Shown one piece after another: positions 41,954 to 50,159 of a stretch of DNA of 64,000 bases. The stretch comes from Amarolinea aalborgensis (GTDB lineage Bacteria; Chloroflexota; Anaerolineae; SSC4; Amarolineaceae). The notes beneath the pieces were generated by a model. The model made no database searches. It had not been told where the DNA came from and saw only the letters and a program-made list of their open reading frames with translations. Location of the stretch: the NCBI RefSeq assembly GCF_900491745.1, contig NZ_UETR01000005.1, positions 186,001-250,000 of the forward strand. The letters run 5' to 3'. Made by a program: the position numbers and the translations under genes. Numbering within the stretch: position 1 is the stretch's first letter; the number at the start of each line of letters is the position of its first letter.

Positions 41954-43210
41954 TCAGCGCACCCGCAGAACAGGCAGATACTGTTGATTCGCCGCGGGCC
42001 GCAGGATGAACAGGCCGCTCTCCGTGTCGCTGACCGTGACCGCGCCGTCGGGCCACACGTACGGCGCGAACGCGCCGGTGTGACCGATGCTGTCGCTGTC
42101 AGGCACCGTGTCGAAATAGCCCATCTCGCGAAAATCAAGCCCGGGCAGGCTGCTGATATCCAGGATGCGCAACCCGGCCCGCCAGTTAGCCTCGAAGACG
42201 CGCGTGCCGACGATCAGTAAATCGTGATCAATCGCCGTCGTGCTGTGACTGAAATGGCCCAGCACTACGGGATGATCCAGGTCGCTGATGTCGAACGCGT
42301 ACGTGCGGGTGTTATTGCCCGTGTGATGCTCGTCCATCATATCGCCCAGCAGCCAATAGCGCCGGTCGGCTGTCAGGTCGCCCTGGTGCGCGCGGGCAAT
42401 GCCGGGATAGGTGAAATTCGCCACCTGCTGGGGTTGGCTCTTGTTGGTAACGTCGAAGATGCTGACATTATCGTCGCTGCCGACGAAACAGACTTCGTGG
42501 CCGTGATAGTCATGATCGGGGCCTTCATACACCAGGCACTCGCCGGTGGAGAGGGGCGTGTCGGTCTGGCCGAAGCAGCCGGCGAAGGTGGGCTGCAGCG
42601 GATTCTGCACATTCACCACATGCACCCCGTTCTGGCACGCGTCGCCGACGCTGCGAAACACGTAGAGGTAGCCGGTCGCCTGGTCCATCCACAGGCTGTG
42701 GCCGGCCACAAAGCCGGCGTAGTGCGCGCTCTCCGCAAAGGTCACGGGCGGATTAGGCACGCCGCGCAGCTGCGTCAGATCGAACACCTGCAGACCGTGC
42801 TGCGCCGGCGTGTCCGCCACGACGTACAGATAGCTGCCGTTGACGACCATATCCCGATACTCGGACACGCCCTGGTGGCTGGGCAGCAGGCCGAGCACAA
42901 TCGGATGCTCACGGTCGGTTATGTCTACGAAGGAGGTGGCGTTGGTCAAGCCAAAGAGGACGATGTCGCGGCCAGTTTGTGGATCGCGCCAGCCCCAGTG
43001 CTTGTTGGCCTTGATCTCTGCACCGGAAGCGCCCAGCTCGGCCAGCGAAACCTGCGCCAGCAGGTCAATGCCGCGGCAGGGAAAGCCAGCCGCGAAGCCG
43101 TCGCGACAGGGAACTCGGTCGGTGAGGATAGGCTGACCGGGCTGGCGAGAAACGACCGTTGCAGTCGCCAAGACAAAGACAACCGTGAATAGAGAAAGCA
43201 GTTTTTGCAT
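41954..43210 (-). CDS. Choice-of-anchor B family LVIVD-like secreted protein
   Basis: A 418-residue exported beta-propeller-like protein. Start ATG 43210 has GGAG at 8 nt and gives a signal peptide (KLLSLFTVVFVLATATVV). The body matches the choice-of-anchor B layout: KHWGWRDPQTGRDIVLFGLTNATSFVDI in pieces, HGLQVFDLTQLRG, YHGHEVCFVGSDDNVSIFDVTN, RAHQGDLTADRRYWLLGDMMDE, WRAGLRILDIS. It ends in a short YLPVLRVR tail. A paralog of about the same design is at 44784-46295. Function unknown; probably at the cell surface. Confidence 0.82.
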   Translation of the reverse strand: MQKLLSLFTVVFVLATATVVSRQPGQPILTDRVPCRDGFAAGFPCRGIDLLAQVSLAELGASGAEIKANKHWGWRDPQTGRDIVLFGLTNATSFVDITDREHPIVLGLLPSHQGVSEYRDMVVNGSYLYVVADTPAQHGLQVFDLTQLRGVPNPPVTFAESAHYAGFVAGHSLWMDQATGYLYVFRSVGDACQNGVHVVNVQNPLQPTFAGCFGQTDTPLSTGECLVYEGPDHDYHGHEVCFVGSDDNVSIFDVTNKSQPQQVANFTYPGIARAHQGDLTADRRYWLLGDMMDEHHTGNNTRTYAFDISDLDHPVVLGHFSHSTTAIDHDLLIVGTRVFEANWRAGLRILDISSLPGLDFREMGYFDTVPDSDSIGHTGAFAPYVWPDGAVTVSDTESGLFILRPAANQQYLPVLRVR

Positions 43211-43257
43211 CACAAGGTCTCCTGGTGGTAAGGTAAAAGCAGGGGCATGATCTGCAC

Positions 43258-44778
43258 ATGAAACACTTCTTTCTTTCCCTTCTTGTCTTGACCGCCTGGC
43301 TCGCGCTGGCGGCGGGCGCCGCAACCGGGCCGGCGGACCTGCCCTGGGTCTTCAGCACCTACCTCGGCAGCGAGTCCGAAGATCAGGGCAGCAGCCTGGT
43401 GGTAGACGCGCAGGGCCGCCCGCTCATCACCGGCTACACCTCCGGGACGCGCTTTCCGGCGAGCCGGCATGCCGACTCGTCGCAGCACGGCGTTGACGTG
43501 TTTGCCACGCGCTTCGACGCAGACGGCGCGGCCACAAACTACCTCTACTGGTTCAACGCCCTGACGCTTTTCGCCGAAGACGAGGGCTACAGCGTCGCCC
43601 TGGACGCGCAGGGCAATGCCTACGTCACCGGCTATACCCGCTCCGAGGATTTCTGCACCGTGTTCGGCAGCGTTCCCGGTTATCATTCCACCTATTACGG
43701 CGAAACAGACGCCTTCGTACTCAAAATCCGCGCCGACGGCAGTGGGCTGGATTACTGCACCTTCCTGGGCGGCGCGGACTGGGACGTAGGCCGCGCGATC
43801 GCTGTGGACAGGCTGGGTAATGCGTACGTGACCGGCGGCACGTGGTCCACTGATTTCCCCACAACGCCTGGCGCGGTGCAGCCTGCCTTGGCCAGTCAGC
43901 GCGACACCTTCCTGGTCAAGCTGGACGCCGGCGGCGCGGCGCTGCTCTACAGCACGTTTCTTGGCGGCAGCGGTCAGGAAGAAGCCGTAGCGCTGCAGAT
44001 TGATGCGGGGGATGGGGTCACGGACGAGATGGTTTACGTGGCTGGCTGGACCAACTCGGCCGACTTCCCGGTCACGCCGGGCGTGCTTGGCCCAACCTAT
44101 CGCGGCAGCACCGACGGCTTCCTCTACCAGCTTGATCTCGCGGCCAACCGCCTGACATTCGCGACCTACCTCGGCGGCAGCGGCGCAGATCGGCCGGCCG
44201 CCTTGGCGCTGCGCAGCCATCAGCCAATCCTCGCGGGCGCGACCCAATCGGCCGACTTTCCCACCACGGCCGGCGCCCTGGCCGCGGGTGCGCAGGGCGG
44301 CATGGATGCCTTCGTCGCCGCGGTCGCGCCGGACGGCCGCACCCTGCACTTTTCGACCTACCTGGGGGGCAGGGGAGACGACTGGGCCTGGGCGCTGGAC
44401 GCAGGCGGCGATCATTCGCTCTTCATTGTCGGGGCGACGACTTCGACCGATTTCCCGGTCAGCCCCGCGGCCGTTTCGCGCAGCCTGGGCGGCGAACGCG
44501 ACGCCTTCCTGGCGCGGCTGTCCGCCGACGGCGCCACTCTGGTTTACAGCACCTACCTGGGCGGCAGCAACGTGGACGTGGCGCACGGTGTGGCGGCTGC
44601 CGCCGATGGGGATGTGGTGCTCACCGGCAGCACATCATCAGCCGATTTTCCGACCACACCCCTTGCCTACGACACGACGTACAACGGCGGCGGCGACATC
44701 TTCGTCACCAGGCTGCGGCTGGACGCGGCTCCCCCCGCCGGACGCAGAGCCTATCTCCCGCTTCTCCGGCGCCGTTGA
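43258..44778 (+). CDS. SBBP-repeat beta-propeller secreted protein
   Basis: A 506-residue exported protein starting at ATG 43258 with a signal peptide (FFLSLLVLTAWLALAAGA). It is built of about seven SBBP-type repeats of roughly 60 residues, each with a variant of FSTYLGGSGDD...AVDAQGNAYVTGYT.S.DFPTTPGA (for example STFLGGSGQEEAVAL, STYLGGSNVDVAHGV). The C-terminus is RAYLPLLRRR. It is divergent from the choice-of-anchor B gene (47-bp spacer) and convergent with the second one, with only 5 bp between stops. It likely forms a propeller on the outside of the cell. Confidence 0.85.
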   Translation: MKHFFLSLLVLTAWLALAAGAATGPADLPWVFSTYLGSESEDQGSSLVVDAQGRPLITGYTSGTRFPASRHADSSQHGVDVFATRFDADGAATNYLYWFNALTLFAEDEGYSVALDAQGNAYVTGYTRSEDFCTVFGSVPGYHSTYYGETDAFVLKIRADGSGLDYCTFLGGADWDVGRAIAVDRLGNAYVTGGTWSTDFPTTPGAVQPALASQRDTFLVKLDAGGAALLYSTFLGGSGQEEAVALQIDAGDGVTDEMVYVAGWTNSADFPVTPGVLGPTYRGSTDGFLYQLDLAANRLTFATYLGGSGADRPAALALRSHQPILAGATQSADFPTTAGALAAGAQGGMDAFVAAVAPDGRTLHFSTYLGGRGDDWAWALDAGGDHSLFIVGATTSTDFPVSPAAVSRSLGGERDAFLARLSADGATLVYSTYLGGSNVDVAHGVAAAADGDVVLTGSTSSADFPTTPLAYDTTYNGGGDIFVTRLRLDAAPPAGRRAYLPLLRRR

Positions 44779-44783
44779 TCCGA

Positions 44784-46295
44784 TTACGATGGGCAGGTCC
44801 AGCCCCATTGCGCGCTGAACTTCATTATGTCGGTCACGGTGACCACGCCATCGTTGTCGCGATCAACCCGATCACGATAGCAGGCGTCGGCCAGGCCGCA
44901 GTTCCAGCTCTGCGCGGCCTGCGCCATGTCCAGCGCATCCACCTGGCATGAGCAGTCCAGGTCGCGCCAGGTGCAGAGCGGCCGAGGCTGTAAGACAAAC
45001 AACCCTTGTTCGATGCCGCTGACGATGACCGTGCCGCTGTCGAAGAACGGGTAGTTGCCCCACGCGCCGTTGAAGTTGGCATTGTTGTTGGCGGGGTAGA
45101 TGTCAAAATAGCCGCTTTCGAACGGCGCCAGGGGGTTGGCGATGTCCAGGATGCGCAGCCCGGCGCGGTAATTGGCCTGGTAGGAACGGTTGCCCACGAT
45201 GAACTGGTTGTGATCAATCGCGGTCGTCGGCCCGATGTGCGTGTGCACCAACACCGGATTGTCCAGGTCGGCCATGTCCCAAATGTAGGTGTAGGTGTTG
45301 TGGCCGAAATTCGTCTCATCCAGCTCGTCATCCTCGTAGAAATAGCGGTGATCCTCGGTGAGCCAGCCTTGGTGGACGTAGCCGGCGCCGCTATAGGTGC
45401 GCGCGGAGATCTGAACCGGCGCGGCCTTGTTGCTCACGTCCATCACCACGACCTGGCCGCCTGTGCTCTGGTTGCCGTTGGAATTGATGCAAATCTCCTT
45501 GCCGCGGTGCTGCGCGTCGGGGCCGTGGTAAACCACACAGGTGGTGTCGTGCGTGTAAGCGCTGCCCGCGCAGCCGGCGAAGGTGGGATTGCCGGGATCG
45601 CTGACGTTGATCATGTGCAGGCTGCCGGCGCACGCGTACGCGCCGCCGGTCGAGATGCCCACGACGTACAGATAGCCGGTGTCGGGGTTGATCGTAATGT
45701 CGTGCGCACTGCCAAACAGCGTATAGCGCGGCGCGCTGAAGGTGACAGGCGGGCTGGCAACCGAGCGCAGCTGCGTCAGATCGAAGACCTGCATGCCGTG
45801 CGCGCCGTTCGAGTCCGAGATGATATAGGCGTAGGTCCTAAAGGCCTTCAGCTCGCGCCATGAGGAGGTTCCCGTGGCCGAAGGCAGGTTGCCCAGGTAG
45901 ATCGGGCTGGCCGGATTGCTGATGTCCACAAAGGCGGTGCCGTTGGTGCGGCCCATCAGCGCGTATTCCTTGCCGGTCAGCGGGTCGGTCCAGCCCCAGA
46001 TGCTGCTGCCGCTGCCGCCGCCGATGGTGCTGTTGGGCAAGAACGCGGCCAGGTCCACGTTACTGCATGGGTAGACGCCAGCCATGCCGGCGACGCAAGG
46101 CGTGAACGCCAGCGGCGCCATGACCTGGGCCGGTTCCTGGTCCGCCAGGAAAAGGGCGCGCAGGGTGGCGCCAGGGTCGGCAACGCCGGCCGGCGCGGGC
46201 GGCTCAAAACCAGCATTCGCGGGCAGCGCAGCGCCGGCTGACAGCGCCAGGGCAAGGATCAGGGCAACAAGCGTGATGGACGGCGGCAGCTTCAT
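44784..46295 (-). CDS. Choice-of-anchor B family protein with dockerin-like C-terminus
   Basis: A 503-residue exported protein. Start ATG 46295 (MKLPPSITLVALIL) has AGGAG at 10 nt and a signal peptide. The propeller part parallels the protein at 41954-43210 (IWGWTDPLTGKEYALMG, HGMQVFDLTQLRS, YVHQGWLTEDHRYFYEDDELDE, YRAGLRILDIANP). The C-terminal 60 residues differ: Cys-rich segment CTWRDLDCSCQVDALDMAQ and an EF-hand-like DRDNDGVVTVTDIMKF, which resembles a type I dockerin repeat. No cohesin is encoded in the window, so the partner is unknown. Confidence 0.82.
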   Translation of the reverse strand: MKLPPSITLVALILALALSAGAALPANAGFEPPAPAGVADPGATLRALFLADQEPAQVMAPLAFTPCVAGMAGVYPCSNVDLAAFLPNSTIGGGSGSSIWGWTDPLTGKEYALMGRTNGTAFVDISNPASPIYLGNLPSATGTSSWRELKAFRTYAYIISDSNGAHGMQVFDLTQLRSVASPPVTFSAPRYTLFGSAHDITINPDTGYLYVVGISTGGAYACAGSLHMINVSDPGNPTFAGCAGSAYTHDTTCVVYHGPDAQHRGKEICINSNGNQSTGGQVVVMDVSNKAAPVQISARTYSGAGYVHQGWLTEDHRYFYEDDELDETNFGHNTYTYIWDMADLDNPVLVHTHIGPTTAIDHNQFIVGNRSYQANYRAGLRILDIANPLAPFESGYFDIYPANNNANFNGAWGNYPFFDSGTVIVSGIEQGLFVLQPRPLCTWRDLDCSCQVDALDMAQAAQSWNCGLADACYRDRVDRDNDGVVTVTDIMKFSAQWGWTCPS

Positions 46296-46402
46296 CGTGG
46301 ATGGTCTCCTGTGAGCGCAATAGATTGTTTGCTCCGGCAGGCAGGGCCGAAAGGAGCGCCATGATAACACAAGCCAGGCCGATTCTGCAAACAGACCCAA
46401 GT

Positions 46403-46437
46403 CTACATCCATATCTACATCTATATCTATATCTATC
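46403..46437. repeat. Short ATCTAT/ATCTAC microsatellite
   Basis: About six imperfect hexamers of the type ATMTAT/ATCTAC just before the duplicated promoter-leader element in an otherwise gene-free stretch (46296-46667). Confidence 0.6.
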
Positions 46438-46439
46438 CA

Positions 46440-46667
46440 TTCACAGTCGCGCCGATGAGTGCAATAATCGTAGTGGCGGAACCGATCTGACCGGCGGGGA
46501 GCATAAGGCTCCGATGAGATGCGTGGCGTGCCGAGCGCGCGACCGGTCGGCGCATAATGGCAGGAGCAGACGGAGACGAGAAGCTCAGGTGTTTGACGAG
46601 GTCCCCCCAGAACAACCCCAGCGGATCGTTCTGATCGGCTCAGGTGATCGTGGTTCTGAGGAACATG
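46440..46667 (+). promoter_or_regulatory. Leader element copy A (decayed promoter plus leader)
   Basis: Homologous along its length to 49903-50159. The promoter is decayed (TTCACA, 17 bp, AATAAT at 46463-46468) and is aligned base for base with the strong copy B. Shared features are the start near AGTGGCG/TGACCGGCG, the CATAATGGC block (46553), a TCA-GGTGTT-TGA hairpin (46585-46596), an AGAAC/GTTCT hairpin (46609-46632) and GAGGAACAT before the ATG. It precedes only a truncated reading frame. Confidence 0.6.
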
Positions 46668-46745
46668 ATGGATGTCAAACCGCGTGTGGTTCCAGTGGCG
46701 TTACTCGTAGGATTGGAGGCAGGGGGCAGAGTCGCCACGGGATGA
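46668..46745 (+). pseudogene. Truncated 5' end of an LVIVD-protein paralog
   Basis: A 25-codon frame whose first 16 residues share 13 with the N-terminus of the LVIVD protein at 50160 (PRVVP-ALLVGL), after which homology ends abruptly and a stop follows. The ribosome-binding region and upstream leader are duplicated too. It is a remnant of a deleted paralog. Confidence 0.65.
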
Positions 46746-46783
46746 CCGGTAGAGAGATCAACTGATCAGGTGCGCCTGCCCAG

Positions 46784-47473
46784 TCAATCCTCCAGGCCAA
46801 CAATGTGATCGAAGATCAGGATAGCGCAATCGGCGCACACGGCCTGAACGGTCCGCCAATCGCGCCAGCGCGGATCCAGGTTCTTGTATTCAACCAGGTT
46901 TAGCTCTTCAAGATCGTAGGGCAGCGGATTGGCAAGCTGAATCTGCAACTGCTGCAAGGCCGATTCCGCGTTGGGCTGCGGATAGAGACGATCGAAAGGC
47001 CGCAGGGCCTCTACCATTTGTTCAGCGCCCATGTGATCGGCCAGGGCGACGAAATCGAGATAGTCGCGGGTGGCATTCCGCCGCAGGATCAGCACGCCCT
47101 TAATCCGCAGCATTTCGCCTTCTGCAGGGAGGGTGAGCTTTTCACCCTGGTACTGGATCTGGACGGTTTCCAGCGGCTCATCCCGGATCAGTTGTCTCAC
47201 CCCCGTTTCGATGCCGTCCAGGCTGCCGAGAATCTGGACAGGGCGCTTGACGCGGGCTGTCTTCCAGCCGGCGACCGCCTCCAGGTCAGCCAGCGCTTGG
47301 TCGAAGCGCTGCCGGAGATCGGTCAGGACATGATCGGCGTCGGTGGACAGGCGATGTGCTGCGTACACCGCCGCGGCGCTTCCGCCAACAAGGACCGCCC
47401 CCGGCAGAATCCGCTGGAGGTGGGCGGCCGCAGCAAGCACTTGTTCCCAATCAGGCAAGGTATCGTTCGGCAT
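46784..47473 (-). CDS. AbiEii-like nucleotidyltransferase
   Basis: A 229-residue protein resembling the nucleotidyl-transferase AbiEii/AbiGii toxin group. Near the N-terminus is AVLVGGSAAAVYAAHRLSTDADHVL, with the GGSAAA loop and an Asp pair in the position of the DxD metal site; RDYLDFVALADHMG is the later conserved block with its Asp/Lys region. Start ATG 47473 follows a 23-bp overlap with the small upstream gene. In known systems such proteins modify tRNA or other targets, and a small partner acts as antitoxin. The call is by motif and gene pairing. Confidence 0.7.
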   Translation of the reverse strand: MPNDTLPDWEQVLAAAAHLQRILPGAVLVGGSAAAVYAAHRLSTDADHVLTDLRQRFDQALADLEAVAGWKTARVKRPVQILGSLDGIETGVRQLIRDEPLETVQIQYQGEKLTLPAEGEMLRIKGVLILRRNATRDYLDFVALADHMGAEQMVEALRPFDRLYPQPNAESALQQLQIQLANPLPYDLEELNLVEYKNLDPRWRDWRTVQAVCADCAILIFDHIVGLED

Positions 47474-47672
47474 ATTGTTTCCAGAAATGGTAACGCTGGG
47501 CATAGGGATCGGCCACGTGCGCCTGGCACACCCATAGTACTTTTTCCAGCATGGCCGGATCCGCAAGCGCCGCCCGGCGCAGCGCAGCCCAATCCGGCCG
47601 GCTGCCGCGGGCGATCACGTCGTCAATGGCGGCCAGGGTGAACTGCTGATGGGTGAGGTGACGGTGTAACAT
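47451..47672 (-). CDS. Small partner protein of the AbiEii-like gene
   Basis: A 73-residue protein (TLAAIDDVIARGSRPDWAALRRA, YAQRYHFWKQYAERYL) overlapping the nucleotidyltransferase-like gene by 23 bp. Its sequence is helical and lacks a recognisable DNA-binding motif. The tight overlap and shared promoter suggest that it is the antitoxin or a partner. ATG 47672 lies exactly 7 nt after the end of a TATAAT box, with no ribosome binding site, so the mRNA is probably leaderless. Confidence 0.7.
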   Translation of the reverse strand: MLHRHLTHQQFTLAAIDDVIARGSRPDWAALRRAALADPAMLEKVLWVCQAHVADPYAQRYHFWKQYAERYLA

Positions 47673-47678
47673 GACGTG

Positions 47679-47708
47679 ATTATAGTATCAGACGCGCAGT
47701 ATTGCCAA
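47679..47708 (-). promoter_or_regulatory. Promoter of the AbiEii-like pair (leaderless)
   Basis: On the minus strand: TTGGCA (47708-47703), 18-bp spacer, TATAAT (47684-47679). The predicted transcription start coincides with the A of the ATG at 47672. Confidence 0.65.
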
Positions 47709-47714
47709 TCGCCG

Positions 47715-48089
47715 TTAGGCTGTCATCCCAAACAGAGCGCCGGAGAGGTAGGGAATCAACCAGATCACCCACACCGCAACGCTGAATTTGTGAAAGCTGC
47801 GGATCGCGGCCTCGTCTTTGCGCATCAGCACGACCGTCGCCCAGATCGCATGGACGATCATCAAGAGGATGGCGGTCACGCCGGTGACGCCATGGACGCC
47901 GAAGGTCAGCCCGCCGGCCATCTCCAGCATCATCGCGGTGCCCACGGTGTCGCACACCAGGCCCAGCCAGAAGAAGACCAGGTGCCAGGCCTTCAGCCGC
48001 CCGGCAATCCGCTCGCTCCATACGCCGATGGAGTAAAAGACCAGGGCCAGGGTGATAAAGACGGTAGAGAGGAGCACTGGAGCGGGCAT
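47715..48089 (-). CDS. TIGR03987/HsmA-like membrane protein
   Basis: A 124-residue membrane protein with four predicted helices (LLSTVFITLALVFYSIGVW, AWHLVFFWLGLVCDTVGTAMM, VTGVTAILLMIVHAIWATVVLM, HKFSVAVWVIWLIPYLSGALF). The order and the SGALFGM end match the TIGR03987 family of unknown function. ATG 48089 has AAAGGA 7-8 nt upstream. It follows the SWIM-like gene by only 3 bp and is probably in its operon. Confidence 0.75.
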   Translation of the reverse strand: MPAPVLLSTVFITLALVFYSIGVWSERIAGRLKAWHLVFFWLGLVCDTVGTAMMLEMAGGLTFGVHGVTGVTAILLMIVHAIWATVVLMRKDEAAIRSFHKFSVAVWVIWLIPYLSGALFGMTA

Positions 48090-48092
48090 GAG

Positions 48093-49670
48093 TTATCCTT
48101 TCAATATCCCCCGCAACATCGGCACCAGCTTATACTTGCGCCCGTGCGTCTCCAGCAGGCCGGCCAGGTAGGCCTGCCACTCGGCTCCGCGGCCGTGCTG
48201 GAGATAGATGTCGCGGGCGGTGCGCAGCCAGGCGACGGCCGTGTCGTAGTGCTTGGCATTGCCTGCGTTCATGATGCCTTCCGCTTGCCTCTGGCACTTG
48301 CCGATGCCCCAATCGGGGAACTCGGCGCGCGTCGCCTGGATGACCTGGTTCAGGTCGCCGCTGTAGTACGACCCGTCCACCACCGCCATCGCTTCCACTA
48401 GCATGTGCTCATGGAGGTAAATATCAACTTTGCGCTGGGAAGCGGAACGCGCCATCTGTTCGAGCAGCCCGGCCTTGACCGCCGGCCATTTCGCCCCGGC
48501 CAAGCGCTCGGCCGCTTGGTAATCGGCCAGTTCGTAGCTGCTGGTGAAGGCAGTCTCCGCCGCCCGCAGCGCCAGCGCGGGGTCATCTGCTCCTTGCGCT
48601 TGCGTTATGGTCCAGCGCGCCAGCGCCGTTTTGCTCTCCCCCCCCGTCAGGTCAAGCCCATGACCGGCCACGTCCAGCGCGGCCGCGCGCGCGCCCTGTT
48701 CGACCAGCACCTGGGCCAACGACAGGATCTGCGCAGGCGATTGGATGAGTTGCCGCGCCTCGGCGACGGCCTTCTCCACTTGGCCGCTGCGGGCCAGCAT
48801 GTTGATGTAGAGGCTGGTCTCCCCTTCCGCCTCGGCCAGGTGGATGTACTCCTGCGTCCGGCCCTGGCGCTCCAAGATGTGCAGCCGTACCAACGCCAGT
48901 TGATCGGCAAAGTCGGGGCGCTCGCCCTCCCAGGCGCCCTGCTCGGTGATGTTCCCCTGCATGGCGGCGACCAACGGTGGATAGTCCCACCACTGATCCA
49001 GCGCGATCTCGACGATCTCCAGGATCATCTCTTCCCCCCAATCCTCGACGCGGGCCAACCATTGATCCCGCTGCTCCGGGGAGAAGCTCTGGCTCAACAG
49101 CGCCTCGGTCAGCAGCACGCCCAGTTCCCGCGCGACGTTTTGGAACGCATCCTCGTTCGCCTCGGCGATCCACTCATCCAGGTCAGCGATGCCTCTGCCC
49201 CATGCCTCGATCATGGCGGTAATCACATCAGTGGCCGCGGCCGCATCCCCGGCAGCCAGCAGGCGCTCGGCCAGCGCGCGGTGCGGCCCCAGCACTTCGT
49301 CTGGGTAGATCACGCCGGCCTCATCATCGTCCCAGTAGCGCTCGGAGTAGCCACCACCGCCTGTCGCCGCAGCCCGCCGGATATCCTGGCCGATCTCGCG
49401 GTGGACGGCGGCGAGGTCAAACGTGATCGCGTGGGCAACCGGCGCCGTCGAGGCGGCGCCAGCGACCGGTGTGATCTTCAGCCACGCGACCTGCTGTTCG
49501 ATGGCCGCGGCAAATGCCGGTTGACCCTCCGCTACGGCACGGATAATGCGACGCAGCTGGGCCTCGGTCAAGCCGGCCAGTAGTGCGTCCATCTGACGGT
49601 AGATCTCTCCGTTCTCAAACGATTGGCCGGTGGCCGCAGCGCGAATGTCGGCATCGGTGAATGTAGTCAT
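48093..49670 (-). CDS. SWIM-zinc-finger family-like protein lacking the SWIM core
   Basis: A 525-residue protein. The N-terminus (ADIRAAATGQSFENGEIYRQ) resembles the lead-in of SWIM zinc-finger proteins, and LAGLTEAQLRRIIRAVAEGQP resembles the region after the finger, but the CxCxnCxH segment between them is missing. The rest is helical and repeat-like (LDVAGHGLDL, LALRAAETAF, TAVAWLRTARDIYLQHGR, LLETHGRKYKLVPMLRGI), as in the C-terminal TPR-like part of those proteins. It may bind partners but should lack the zinc-dependent function. Start ATG 49670 conserves the family N-terminus. Confidence 0.65.
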   Translation of the reverse strand: MTTFTDADIRAAATGQSFENGEIYRQMDALLAGLTEAQLRRIIRAVAEGQPAFAAAIEQQVAWLKITPVAGAASTAPVAHAITFDLAAVHREIGQDIRRAAATGGGGYSERYWDDDEAGVIYPDEVLGPHRALAERLLAAGDAAAATDVITAMIEAWGRGIADLDEWIAEANEDAFQNVARELGVLLTEALLSQSFSPEQRDQWLARVEDWGEEMILEIVEIALDQWWDYPPLVAAMQGNITEQGAWEGERPDFADQLALVRLHILERQGRTQEYIHLAEAEGETSLYINMLARSGQVEKAVAEARQLIQSPAQILSLAQVLVEQGARAAALDVAGHGLDLTGGESKTALARWTITQAQGADDPALALRAAETAFTSSYELADYQAAERLAGAKWPAVKAGLLEQMARSASQRKVDIYLHEHMLVEAMAVVDGSYYSGDLNQVIQATRAEFPDWGIGKCQRQAEGIMNAGNAKHYDTAVAWLRTARDIYLQHGRGAEWQAYLAGLLETHGRKYKLVPMLRGILKG

Positions 49671-49691
49671 ATTGAGTTCCTCGTAGTAGGT

Positions 49692-49858
49692 TTACGCCAG
49701 CCATTCCTTTACCCAGGTAAACGCAACCGCCTGCATCTCCAGATCGAATTTGTGCGGGTCGGCGCGGAGGCAGATCTGCGCTGAACCGGCACCGATGTCG
49801 TCTTGGCCCCAAGTAAGTGTCAGCGTATCGGGCAACTTGTCTCTGATCCATGGATAGC
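49692..49858 (-). pseudogene. C-terminal gene fragment of unknown family
   Basis: A minus-strand frame without a good start codon reads YPWIRDKLPDTLTLTWG and FDLEMQAVAFTWVKEWLA before a stop at 49694-49692. The composition is protein-like, but the upstream part is missing and a stop lies immediately before it in frame. A TATAAT box (49867-49862) abuts the fragment. I do not recognise the family. Confidence 0.45.
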
Positions 49859-49902
49859 GTGATTATACAAGGGGACTTGTACCTTTACCAATCGCGGCGC
49901 CA

Positions 49903-49931
49903 TTGACAATAGTGCCGGTGAGTGGCATAAT
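49903..49931 (+). promoter_or_regulatory. Near-consensus promoter of the LVIVD gene
   Basis: TTGACA (49903-49908), 17-bp spacer, CATAAT (49926-49931). It produces a leader of about 220 nt before ATG 50160. Confidence 0.75.
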
Positions 49932-49937
49932 GATAGT

Positions 49938-50159
49938 GGCGCAGTCGGTCCGACCGGCGCAGCGCGCAAGACGCCGATCAGGCGGCTCAACGGGCGATGA
50001 AACGCTCGGCGAGGCGAGAGGGCGGCGAGCGTGCAGCCGGGGGACCATAATGGCCAAAGCGGGCGGGGGCGAGACTGTCGGGTGTTCGACGGATCTCCCC
50101 AGGATGATCCCAGAAGATCGTCCTGATCCGCCCGCATCGCATTGTATCGGAGGAACATA
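49938..50159 (+). ncRNA. Structured 5' leader, copy B (candidate regulatory RNA)
   Basis: A GC-rich leader homologous to 46475-46667. It contains a TCG-GGTGTT-CGA hairpin (50078-50089) and a 9-bp hairpin (50101-50109 with 50116-50124, loop CCAGAA); in copy A the same stems have changed bases but still pair. It ends with GGAGG (50149-50153) before the start. It does not match a riboswitch class I can recognise. Confidence 0.45.

Noticed and set aside
46475..50159. Leader element as a cyclic-di-GMP, TPP, cobalamin or ydaO-type riboswitch
   Set aside because: The conserved core sequences of those classes as I know them are not found in either copy.
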